Shown: piece by piece, positions 45,270 through 52,900 of the stretch
How the letters are laid out: the number at the start of each line of letters is the position of its first letter
Numbering within the stretch: the first letter of the stretch is position 1
Assembly: GCF_036327775.1 (NCBI RefSeq)
Contig: NZ_CP109598.1
Span: 3,720,001-3,784,000 of the forward strand
Reading direction: 5' to 3'
Source: Streptomyces sp. NBC_01498
GTDB lineage: Bacteria > Actinomycetota > Actinomycetes > Streptomycetales > Streptomycetaceae
Length of the DNA: 64,000 bases
Program-made: the position numbers and the translations under genes
The notes under the pieces: generated by a model
The model's input: only the letters and a program-made list of their open reading frames with translations
Database searches by the model: none
What the model was told of the DNA's origin: nothing

Positions 45270-47888
45270 CTAGTCGCCGGTGTGCGCGAGTTCGATGTCG
45301 TGGCCGTCGATTCCGCGCCCGGCCACGGTCAGGGCACCGGCCACCGGCGGGTAGCCGGTCGCGATGACCGTGTACTCGCCCGTGTCCAGGTCGGCGAAAC
45401 CGTACGCCCCGTCGTCGCCGGTCGTCGCCGTCGCGACCACGTTCCCCGCCGCGTCCAGCAGCGTGACACGCGCGTCCGGCAGCGGGCGCCGGTCGGCACC
45501 CGCCCGGACCGTGCCCTGGACGAGCGCGCCCGCCCGCAGCACGGCCTCGACGCGGGCCACGCCCTGCGCGGCGATCTCGACCGGCAGCGCCAGCGGCCGG
45601 AAACCGGCCGCGTTCACGGCGACGGTCACCGAGCCGGGCGGCAGCTGCGCGAAGGCGAACTCGCCGCCGTCGGCCGACTTGCCGGTCGCCAGCACGTCCC
45701 CGCGTACGTCGGTCACGATGACCAGTGCGCCCTCGACAGGCGTGTCGCCCTCGGCGCCGCGCACGGAGCCGGTGAGGCCGCTCGTACCGGCGAGCAGGAC
45801 GTCGTACGCCAGCGGTCGCTCGCCCACCGCCACCGTGGTGGCCTGCGGCTGGAAACCGTCCGCCGAGGCGATCAGGACGTACGAACCCGGCTCCGGCGCG
45901 TCCACCGCGTAGCCGCCCTGTTCGTCGGCGACCGTACGGCCCAACTGGCGGCCCGCCGGGGAGATGAGCGTGACGGCGGCCCGGGGCACGGTCCCGCCCT
46001 CGCCACCGCGTACGACGCCGTGGACCACGGGGCCCACGAGGGTCGCGGCGGCGGGCACGGTCTCCGGCGGCGTGGTCTCCGTCGGCGCGCCGGGCCCGGC
46101 CGTGGCGGTGGCCGGCGCATCGGGATCCGTGCCCGCCTCCGTCCACGTCGTCTCCGTCCACGTCCCCGCACCCGCGTCCATGACCACTCCGGCGTCCATG
46201 TGCGCCGCGACCGGTTCGGCGACCGGTGCGCCCTCCGGGCTCTCCGCGCCGTTCTCCGCGCCGTTCTCCGTGTCGCTCGCCGCCGTGTCACCGGCGGCGC
46301 GCGTCTTCAGCGCGACCTCCTTGATGAACAGGGTGATCAGCAGGGCGAGCAGCGCGGCCGGAGCCGAGAAGAGGAAGACATCGGCGACACCGTGCCCGTA
46401 TGCCGCCTCCACGACGGTCCGCATCGGGCCGGGCAGCGCGTCCAGGTTCGGGATGCCCCCGCCGCCTGTACCGGCGTGACCGGCCGCGGCGGCCTCGGGG
46501 CCGAGGTCGGCCAGCCCGTCCGTGACGTACGAGGCGACCCGGTTGCCCAGCACCGCGCCCAGCGCCGAGACGCCGATGGCGCCGCCGAGGGAGCGGAAGA
46601 AGGTGACGACGGAACTCGCGGCGCCCAGGTCCTTCGGGGAGACCTGGTTCTGCGTGCACAGGACCAGGTTCTGCATCATCATGCCGACGCCGAGGCCCAT
46701 GACCGCCATGTAGGCCGCGATGTGCCAGTACGCGGTGTCGTACCGGATGGTGCCCAGCAGTCCGAGACCGGCCGTCACCAGCACACCACCGCTGACCAGC
46801 CACGCCTTCCAGCGCCCGGTCCTGGTGATGACGAGACCCGACACGGTCGAGGAGAGGAAGAGTCCACCGATCATCGGGATCGTCATGACGCCGGACATGG
46901 TCGGCGACTTGTCCCGCGCGAGCTGGAAGTACTGGCTGAAGAAGACGGTGCCCGCGAACATCGCGATGCCGACGAACAGCGACGCCAGCGAGGCGAGGGT
47001 GATCGTGCGGTTGCGGAAGAGGCGGAGCGGGATGATCGGCTCGGCGGCCCGCGACTCGGTGAGGAGAAAGAGCCCGCCGAGTGCGACGGTGCCGGCGAGC
47101 ATCGTGTACGTCTGCCAGGACGCCCAGTCGTACTTGTCACCGGCGAAGGTGACCCAGAGCAGCAGCAGCGAGACGGCCGCGCTGATGAGGAACGCGCCCG
47201 TCCAGTCGATGGTGACCTTGCGCTTGACGACCGGGAGCTTGAGGGTCTTCTGGAGGACGAGCAGCGCGACGATCGCGAAGGGCACGCCGACGTAGAAGCA
47301 CCAGCGCCAGCCGAGCCACGAGGTGTCGGTGATGACACCGCCGATGAGCGGGCCGCCGACGGTGGCGACGGCGAAGGTCGCGCCGAGATAGCCGCTGTAG
47401 CGCCCGCGCTCACGCGGGGCGATCATCGCGGCCATGATGATCTGGGCGAGGGCGGTGAGACCGCCGACGCCGATGCCCTGGACGACGCGGAAGACGATCA
47501 GCGTGCCCGCGTTCTGGGACAGTCCGGCCGCCGCCGAGGCGACCACATAGAGGGTCAGGGCTATCTGGACCAGCAGCTTCTTGCTGAACAGGTCCGCGAG
47601 CTTGCCCCAGAGGGGAGTGGTCGCCGTCATCGCGAGGAGCGAGGCGGTCACCACCCAGGTGTACGCGCTCTGGCCGCCGCCGAGGTCGGAGATGATCTCG
47701 GGCAGGGCGTTGGTGACGACCGTCGAGGAGAGGATCGCCACGAACATGCCGAGCAGCAGGCCGGAGAGCGCCTCCATGATCTGGCGGTGGGTCATCGGCG
47801 TGCCGGGTGCCGCCTCGGTGGCGGGGGTGCCGCCGCCGTGCTTGGCGTGGCCGCCCCGTACACCCGTTGGTGTGGTGGTCGTAGCCAT
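45270..47888 (-). CDS. DHA2-type MFS exporter with three C-terminal carboxypeptidase-regulatory-like domains
   Basis: 872 residues; usual DHA2 exporters have about 500. Residues 35-560 are a 14-TM EmrB/QacA transporter (motif A WGKLADLFSKK near 95, motif C ATFAVATVGGPLIGGVITD near 165). After the last helix (ALLALLITLFIKEVALK) comes an acidic/Thr linker (about 565-635) and three prealbumin-like repeats: VHGVVRGGEGGTVPRAAVTL, LTGSVRGAEGDTPVEGALVI and VQGTVRAGADRRPLPDARVT. If the C-terminus is inside, as 14 TMs predict, these modules are cytoplasmic. Located 154 bases after the MarR regulator gene; probably drug or metabolite efflux. Confidence 0.85.
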   Translation of the reverse strand: MATTTTPTGVRGGHAKHGGGTPATEAAPGTPMTHRQIMEALSGLLLGMFVAILSSTVVTNALPEIISDLGGGQSAYTWVVTASLLAMTATTPLWGKLADLFSKKLLVQIALTLYVVASAAAGLSQNAGTLIVFRVVQGIGVGGLTALAQIIMAAMIAPRERGRYSGYLGATFAVATVGGPLIGGVITDTSWLGWRWCFYVGVPFAIVALLVLQKTLKLPVVKRKVTIDWTGAFLISAAVSLLLLWVTFAGDKYDWASWQTYTMLAGTVALGGLFLLTESRAAEPIIPLRLFRNRTITLASLASLFVGIAMFAGTVFFSQYFQLARDKSPTMSGVMTIPMIGGLFLSSTVSGLVITRTGRWKAWLVSGGVLVTAGLGLLGTIRYDTAYWHIAAYMAVMGLGVGMMMQNLVLCTQNQVSPKDLGAASSVVTFFRSLGGAIGVSALGAVLGNRVASYVTDGLADLGPEAAAAGHAGTGGGGIPNLDALPGPMRTVVEAAYGHGVADVFLFSAPAALLALLITLFIKEVALKTRAAGDTAASDTENGAENGAESPEGAPVAEPVAAHMDAGVVMDAGAGTWTETTWTEAGTDPDAPATATAGPGAPTETTPPETVPAAATLVGPVVHGVVRGGEGGTVPRAAVTLISPAGRQLGRTVADEQGGYAVDAPEPGSYVLIASADGFQPQATTVAVGERPLAYDVLLAGTSGLTGSVRGAEGDTPVEGALVIVTDVRGDVLATGKSADGGEFAFAQLPPGSVTVAVNAAGFRPLALPVEIAAQGVARVEAVLRAGALVQGTVRAGADRRPLPDARVTLLDAAGNVVATATTGDDGAYGFADLDTGEYTVIATGYPPVAGALTVAGRGIDGHDIELAHTGD

Positions 47889-48042
47889 GGAAGTCCTTGT
47901 CTTGCGTGGTGTGGCTGGTGTCGGGGTCGGCGTCGGGGTCCGGTCCTTCGGATCCGGTCCCGACTCTTCGGTCCCGGTCCTTCGGTCCCGGTCCGGGTGT
48001 CGGCGGCCGGGTGCCGGTCGGCGGAGGTCGGCCGCCTCGGGG

Positions 48043-48483
48043 TCAGCGGCCGGGCCGGCAGTCGGCGAAGTCGCTCCGCAGGCGGGCCAGCATGGTGTTG
48101 AGCCGGCCGACCTCGTCGTCGGTCCAGTCGGACAGCGCGCGGGCGAAGATGTCGGTCGTCCGGCGCGCGAGTTCGTCGAGCAGCTCCCGGCCCTCGGGGG
48201 TGAGCCGGAGTATGCGCGAGCGCCGGTCGGCGAGATCGGGCGCGCGCTCTATCCAGCCGCGTTCCGCCGTGTGGGCCACATGTCTGCTGGTGACGGACAT
48301 GTCCACGGCCAGCAGCTCGGCGAGACGGCTCGTGCGCATCTCGCCGTGCCGCTCCAGCAGGGTCAGTACGGCGGCGGAGCCGCTCGGACAGTCGGGCGGC
48401 AGGAGCCGGGAGAGCCCCCGTTTCACCGCGCCGATGGCACTGAGCTGGCGGGCCAGTTCCGCGTACTGACTCTGGGCGGCCAT
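48043..48483 (-). CDS. MarR-family regulator
   Basis: 146 residues from ATG with GGAGGGG close upstream. Winged helix: GSAAVLTLLERHGEMRTSRLAELLAVDMSVTSRHVAHTAERGWIERAPDLADRRSRILRLTPEGREL (HTH and DxRS/R wing, residues about 38-104). MarR proteins repress efflux genes and release DNA on binding phenolic or similar ligands. First gene of the block marR-mfs-yceI-(ppox). Two TTGC-N5-GCAA palindromes lie just upstream and are the likely operator. Confidence 0.88.
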   Translation of the reverse strand: MAAQSQYAELARQLSAIGAVKRGLSRLLPPDCPSGSAAVLTLLERHGEMRTSRLAELLAVDMSVTSRHVAHTAERGWIERAPDLADRRSRILRLTPEGRELLDELARRTTDIFARALSDWTDDEVGRLNTMLARLRSDFADCRPGR

Positions 48484-48524
48484 GACCCCTCCGAGAAGAC
48501 CCCGCGCACCCGTGGCGCTATGTC

Positions 48525-48568
48525 GTTGCTTGGGGCAACCATAGAAGCGGTTGGTTGCTGAAGGCAAA
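48525..48568. promoter_or_regulatory. Twin MarR operators
   Basis: GTTGCTTGGGGCAAC (48525-48539) and GTTGCTGAAGGCAAA (48554-48568) share TTGC-N5-GCAA with centres 29 bases apart, close to three helical turns. They lie 42-85 bases before the marR start. Confidence 0.75.
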
Positions 48569-48700
48569 CGAAAGAAGGGCCCCGGCGGTAAAGGAACCGG
48601 AAAGGCTTCGCCTGCGCCGGGTCAACGGTTTCGGGCGGCGCGACGAGGCGCCGGAGGCGTGCGGAACGTCCTCCGGGGGACTCCGGAGTCGCCCCGGGGG

Positions 48701-48729
48701 TTGGGTGGGGGTGCGGTGTTCGCTAGGGT
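48701..48729 (+). promoter_or_regulatory. Promoter of the 68-residue membrane protein, leaderless
   Basis: TTGGGT (48701-48706), 17-base spacer, TAGGGT (48724-48729), then 8 bases to ATG 48738. Confidence 0.55.
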
Positions 48730-48737
48730 CCTGGCTC

Positions 48738-48944
48738 ATGGCACACAACCCCCATGCCCCGCAGGGCCCCGAGGGAAATCCCGACCCCGCGGGCAGTACT
48801 CAGATGTTCCGCGCCTTCGTCGACGACGGTGAGCCGCAGCGTCGGCAGGCGCCTCAGCGGAGTGGATCGAAGAACGGTCTGATCATCGGCGTCGTGGCCG
48901 TGATCGTAATCCTGGGCGCGGTCGCCTGGCTCGCGCTCGGCTGA
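48738..48944 (+). CDS. Small single-TM membrane protein
   Basis: 68 residues. A Pro/Gln/Asn/Gly-rich polar N-terminal part with QMFRAFVDDGEPQRRQAPQ and a C-terminal TM helix GLIIGVVAVIVILGAVAWLALG. A tail-anchored build with the polar part probably cytoplasmic. Widely seen in Streptomyces as I recall, without known function. No Shine-Dalgarno; a leaderless promoter is present. Confidence 0.7.
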   Translation: MAHNPHAPQGPEGNPDPAGSTQMFRAFVDDGEPQRRQAPQRSGSKNGLIIGVVAVIVILGAVAWLALG

Positions 48945-49282
48945 CCGTACGTCACGGGGTGCCGGGTGCCGGTGTCGGGCACCGATCGCCGGTCGTCAGT
49001 CGTCGGCCGTCGGTTATGAGTCGTCGGTTGTCGGTCGCCGGGGCGCTGATCGCGGTCACTCGTCACCCCGAGGCGGTTATGTCCCGCCAGTCACGACAGT
49101 CCCGCCCGTCACATCAGGCTTGTCACGTCGGACCCGGCACACCACACCCGGGCCGGCGCCGGTCGCCCGGCACGCGTCGCCCGACACTCGTCACCCGGCG
49201 GTGGCGCTCCGCTCCCCTCGGGGGGCGTCACCGCGACCGGCACCGGCCTTCGCCGGGGCCGTCCACGCGGTGACGCCCGCTG
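48945..49282. other. Low-complexity intergenic stretch
   Basis: About 340 bases between convergent genes, full of short CGTCGGT/CGTCACC repeats. No gene and no clear hairpin. Confidence 0.5.
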
Positions 49283-50167
49283 TCAGTCGGCGATCAGCCC
49301 TTCGCGCAGCTGCGCGAGCGTACGGGTCAGCAGGCGCGAGACGTGCATCTGCGAGATGCCGACCTCCTCGCCGATCTGGGACTGCGTCATGTTCGCGAAG
49401 AAGCGCAGCATGATGATCTGCCGCTCGCGGGGCGGGAGTTTGGCCAGCAGCGGCTTCAGCGACTCGCGGTACTCCACCCCTTCCAGGGCCATGTCCTCGT
49501 ACCCCAGACGGTCCGCCAGCGAGCCCTCGCCGCCGTCGTCCTCGGGGGACGGGGAGTCCAGCGAGGAGGCCGTGTACGCGTTCCCGACCGCGAGGCCGTC
49601 GACCACGTCCTCCTCCGACACGCCCAGTACCAGGGCGAGTTCGGGCACGGTCGGCGAACGGTCCAGCTTCTGCGCCAGGTCGTCGCTGGCCTTCGTCAGC
49701 GCCAGCCGGAGCTCCTGGAGCCGGCGGGGGACGCGCACGGACCACGACGTGTCGCGGAAGAAGCGCTTGATCTCGCCGACGACGGTCGGCATCGCGAACG
49801 TGGGGAATTCCACGCCCCGTTCGCAGTCGAAGCGGTCGATCGCCTTGATGAGGCCGATCGTGCCGACCTGGACGATGTCCTCCATCGGCTCGTTGCGACT
49901 GCGGAACCGGGCCGCCGCGTACCGCACGAGCGGCAGGTTCAGCTCGATGAGGGTGTCACGCACATAGGTGCGCTCCGGGCTGTCCTGGGCGAGCACGGCG
50001 AGCCGCAGGAACAGGGAGCGGGAGAGAGTGCGGGTGTCGATGGCTTCCGGCTGGGACACGCGCGGTTCGGCCGCGGTGTCGAGGCCGTTCTGCGCCTCCG
50101 GCGCCTCCGGTGCCTGGTCGCTCTTGTTGAGCGTGAGCACCTTCGAGCTGCCCTGTTCTACGGACAT
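49283..50167 (-). CDS. sigN: SigB/SigF-type alternative sigma factor (SigN-like)
   Basis: 294 residues, ATG with AAGGGGG 4 bases upstream. Region 2 ([33 protein letters not shown]), region 3 ([27 protein letters not shown]), and region 4 HTH ([44 protein letters not shown]). The neighbour on the same strand is a close paralogue, the arrangement I remember for sigN and sigF of S. coelicolor, where they act late in sporulation. Symbol assigned by order and similarity. No anti-sigma gene is adjacent. Confidence 0.8.
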   Translation of the reverse strand: MSVEQGSSKVLTLNKSDQAPEAPEAQNGLDTAAEPRVSQPEAIDTRTLSRSLFLRLAVLAQDSPERTYVRDTLIELNLPLVRYAAARFRSRNEPMEDIVQVGTIGLIKAIDRFDCERGVEFPTFAMPTVVGEIKRFFRDTSWSVRVPRRLQELRLALTKASDDLAQKLDRSPTVPELALVLGVSEEDVVDGLAVGNAYTASSLDSPSPEDDGGEGSLADRLGYEDMALEGVEYRESLKPLLAKLPPRERQIIMLRFFANMTQSQIGEEVGISQMHVSRLLTRTLAQLREGLIAD

Positions 50168-50388
50168 GCCACCCCCTTGAGGTCGCTGACGGTCGCGGTG
50201 GCCGCTCCCGTCGAAGGAACGCAGCCTCCACCTGAATACCGGCGGTGGGGCCGCGGCAAACGCGCTTCCAGCAGAATGTCACATGTCGTCAACACGCTGT
50301 AGCGCCAAGTCGACATATCTGCACCGGAATGAGGGGGTATGCGAATTTGCAGCTGGAGAGTGCGCCGCCGGGTTACTACCCGGAAGAG

Positions 50389-51576
50389 CTACGCTTCGAT
50401 CCTGTTTGCGGATCGCAAACGCGCGAAGCTTCGCGCCAGCAGCCGTGAGACATGCATCTGGGAGACGCCGAGCTCCTGGCTGATCTGGGACTGCGTCAGG
50501 TTGTTGTAGTAGCGCAGCATCAGGATGCGCTGTTCCCGCTCGGGCAGCTGGACGAGCAGATGCCGGACCAGATCGCGGTGTTCGACACCGGCCAGCGCCG
50601 GGTCCTCGTAGCCGAGCCGGTCGAGCAGGCCGGGCAGTCCGTCGCCCTCCTGGGCCGCTTCCAGCGAGGTCGCGTGGTACGACCTCCCCGCCTCGATGCA
50701 GGCGAGGACCTCCTCCTCGGAGATCTTCAGCCGCGCGGCGATCTCGGCGGTGGTCGGGGAGCGGCCGTGAGCCGTCGTCAGGTCCTCGGTGGCGCCGGTG
50801 ACCTGGACCCACAGCTCATGGAGCCGGCGCGGGACGTGGACGGTCCGTACGTTGTCGCGGAAGTAGCGTTTGATCTCGCCGACGACGGTCGGCATCGCGA
50901 AGGTCGGGAACTGCACGCCCCGGTCCGGGTCGAAGCGGTCGATCGCGTTGATGAGGCCGATCGTGCCGACCTGGATGACGTCCTCCATCGGCTCGTTGCG
51001 GCTGCGGAAGCGGGCGGCGGCATACCGCACGAGCGGCAGGTTCGCCTCGATGAGCGCGCTGCGTACGCGGGTGTGCTCGGGGCTGCCCCGTTCCAGGTCC
51101 CTGATCTGCGAGAAGAGCAACTGGGTCAGCGCCCGGGTGTCGGCGCCCCGGGTCGCCGGTGTGGACGGCCGTGGCTCGCCCTCTCCCGGCACCTCGACGA
51201 GGGGGGCCGCGGCGGACGTGTCCGCGGGGGCGGCGCCTGTGGCGGAAGTGCTCCCGGGGGCGGCGTTCCGGGCGGATGTGGCCGCGGCCGGGGTTCCGGC
51301 CGCCGGGGGCCCGACGGACGGCGCTCCGGCCTTGGAATCGGCCCTGGAGCCTGTTCTTGAGTCGGTTCTTGAGTCGGTTCTTGAGTCGTCCCCGGAGTCG
51401 GCCCCCGCGTCGGTCCTGGAGCCGGTCCTGGGGCCGGTCCTGGAGTCGATCGTGGCATCGCGTGTGGATTCACGCGTGGATTCGGATCCGGGTTCCGCCC
51501 GCGGTCCGGATCTGGGCTCGGATCTGGAATCGCTCTGGGGCGGCATACGAGGCGTTGTACTGGCCGGCACGGTCAC
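50389..51576 (-). CDS. sigF: Sporulation sigma factor SigF-like, with long repetitive N-terminal extension
   Basis: 395 residues from GTG (AAGGGG 5 bases upstream). The sigma core starts near residue 130 ([25 protein letters not shown]) with region 2 ([23 protein letters not shown]), region 3 ([27 protein letters not shown]) and region 4 ([44 protein letters not shown]). The first 130 residues are Ser/Arg/Thr/Asp repeats ([15 protein letters not shown]), encoded in part by a perfect 12-bp triplication at 51353-51388. SigF directs late spore maturation genes. The extension is much longer than the standard protein. Confidence 0.82.
   Translation of the reverse strand: MTVPASTTPRMPPQSDSRSEPRSGPRAEPGSESTRESTRDATIDSRTGPRTGSRTDAGADSGDDSRTDSRTDSRTGSRADSKAGAPSVGPPAAGTPAAATSARNAAPGSTSATGAAPADTSAAAPLVEVPGEGEPRPSTPATRGADTRALTQLLFSQIRDLERGSPEHTRVRSALIEANLPLVRYAAARFRSRNEPMEDVIQVGTIGLINAIDRFDPDRGVQFPTFAMPTVVGEIKRYFRDNVRTVHVPRRLHELWVQVTGATEDLTTAHGRSPTTAEIAARLKISEEEVLACIEAGRSYHATSLEAAQEGDGLPGLLDRLGYEDPALAGVEHRDLVRHLLVQLPEREQRILMLRYYNNLTQSQISQELGVSQMHVSRLLARSFARLRSANRIEA
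51353..51388. repeat. 12-bp perfect tandem repeat inside sigF
   Basis: GTTCTTGAGTCG three times in a row; each unit encodes Asp-Ser-Arg-Thr in the N-terminal extension, so unit number can change without a frameshift. Confidence 0.9.
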
Positions 51577-51703
51577 GCCACCCCTTCGCGGTCAACTACG
51601 GTCAACTCATCCGTCAAAAGCGGTCATAGCATCACAAGACATGCCCACTGTGTGCAAGCACCAGAAAGCTCCGTGTTGGCGCGGCAGTCGCCCCTCGAAC
51701 GCG

Positions 51704-51732
51704 AAAAGCCCCACGCCGTGAGGGCGTGGGGC
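51704..51732 (-). terminator. Terminator after the Dabb gene
   Basis: 10-bp stem (51708-51717 with 51723-51732); on the minus strand it is followed by four T residues. Confidence 0.7.
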
Positions 51733-51776
51733 CGGGCGCCGAGAAGGCCGGGCGCGGGGAAAACGGTCGGAAGCGG

Positions 51777-52070
51777 TCAGAACTCGTAGTCGGCGATCAC
51801 CCAGGTGGCGAATTCGCGCCACTGCGCGACGCCCGCCTGATGGTCGGGGTGCTCCAGATACCGGGTGAGCGCGGCGGCGTCGGCGACCGCCGAGTTGATG
51901 GCGAAGTCGTGGGCGATCGGCCGGTCGCTGATGTTCCAGCCGCACTCCCAGAACTCCAGTTCCGGGATGGTGCCGCCCAGTCCGAAGAAGGCCCGCGCGC
52001 CGGCGACGACCCGGGGTTCGTCGCGCGAGACGCCCTCGTTGAGCTTGAAGAGGACCAGATGCCGGATCAC
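51777..52070 (-). CDS. Dabb (dimeric alpha/beta barrel) family protein
   Basis: 97 residues from GTG with AGGAG 6 bases upstream. MIRHLVLFKLNEGVS opens the ferredoxin-like fold, and WNISDRPIAHDFAINSAVADAAALTRYLEHPDH holds the conserved Asp/His region of stress-responsive A/B barrel proteins. It forms homodimers; members include cyclases and decarboxylases, but small stand-alone ones often lack a known reaction. Monocistronic with its own terminator. Confidence 0.85.
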   Translation of the reverse strand: MIRHLVLFKLNEGVSRDEPRVVAGARAFFGLGGTIPELEFWECGWNISDRPIAHDFAINSAVADAAALTRYLEHPDHQAGVAQWREFATWVIADYEF

Positions 52071-52273
52071 GGAGGGCTCCTGACGGGGACGCGGAATGAA
52101 GAACGGGCCGACGAACGAGGAACGGGCCGCCGGGAGGTGAACGGCCGCCGGGTGAAGGGCGGGCCTCGCGAACGGGGCGCCCGACGGGCGGCAGGGCCGG
52201 GTGGCGACCGGCGGAAGGACCGGCGGCTGCGAAAAGGGGCGCGATCACCGCTCCCCGGATCCCGCGGTCGCGG

Positions 52274-52438
52274 CTACTCTACGAGCTCGGTCATGAACTC
52301 GCCGACACCCTCGGCCGCGCTGGCTATGCCCTCGAACCCGACCTGGACGAGATCGGCGGACCGTTCGGGTGACGTGATGATCGTGTACAGCACGAAGACT
52401 ATGAGCAGATAGAGCACGATTTTCTTCGTTTGCACCAT
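52274..52438 (-). CDS. 54-residue membrane peptide
   Basis: ATG with GGGAGG 8 bases upstream. MVQTKKIVLYLLIVFVLYTI is a short basic N-terminus and one TM helix; the rest (ITSPERSADLVQVGFEGIAS AAEGVGEFMTELVE) is an amphipathic acidic helix. No homologue with known function comes to mind; it is probably conserved in Streptomyces as a small envelope peptide. Open frames extending upstream lack a ribosome site. Confidence 0.65.
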   Translation of the reverse strand: MVQTKKIVLYLLIVFVLYTIITSPERSADLVQVGFEGIASAAEGVGEFMTELVE

Positions 52439-52900
52439 CAGCGTTGCCTCCCTGCGGTCCCCGTGCGATCGCGTGAGTCTAACCGTACGAATGCGTCGGT
52501 TCGGAGGCCGATTTCGATCACTCATGTGACCGCATTCGGCCGGACGGCATTCGGGCTCGCTCGACGCGTGCGGGTCGCTCCCCGAGCGGTCCGCCGTACC
52601 GGCCGCGCGAGTGCCCCGCTCCGTCGCTCCGCGCCCGCCGTGCCACTGCCCCGCTCCGTCAGGACCTGAACGCATACTCTGCGGGACACGTCGCGAAGAG
52701 GGGCAAAAGCCCCGCAGGGTCGGTTAGTTGTTGACCGGAAGGCAACCCGAGACGGTCGGTGCGTGCACAACTCTTGACGTGTACGAAACACGATAGAACC
52801 ATCTGGCGTAACGAGAGAGCGCTCTCCGGGATTCTGCCCGATCTCTCCGGTCCGTGTCCCGAACTCACCCCCGTTGCAAGAGACTTCAGGAGACCTGCCC
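52439..52900. other. Regulatory region upstream of the CBM32 protein gene
   Basis: 460 bases. Contains a TTGACG box at 52774-52779 and the GAGAGCGCTCTC palindrome at 52815-52826 downstream of it, where a bound repressor would block transcription. Confidence 0.5.
52815..52826. promoter_or_regulatory. LacI/CebR-type operator
   Basis: Perfect palindrome GAGAGCGCTCTC, sharing the GAGCGCTC core of the CebR operator (GGGAGCGCTCCC). It lies 75 bases before the ATG of the carbohydrate-binding protein. Confidence 0.65.

Noticed and set aside
44775..48101. 1108-codon plus-strand frame
   Set aside because: Shadow of the yceI and MFS genes, which have clear families on the minus strand.
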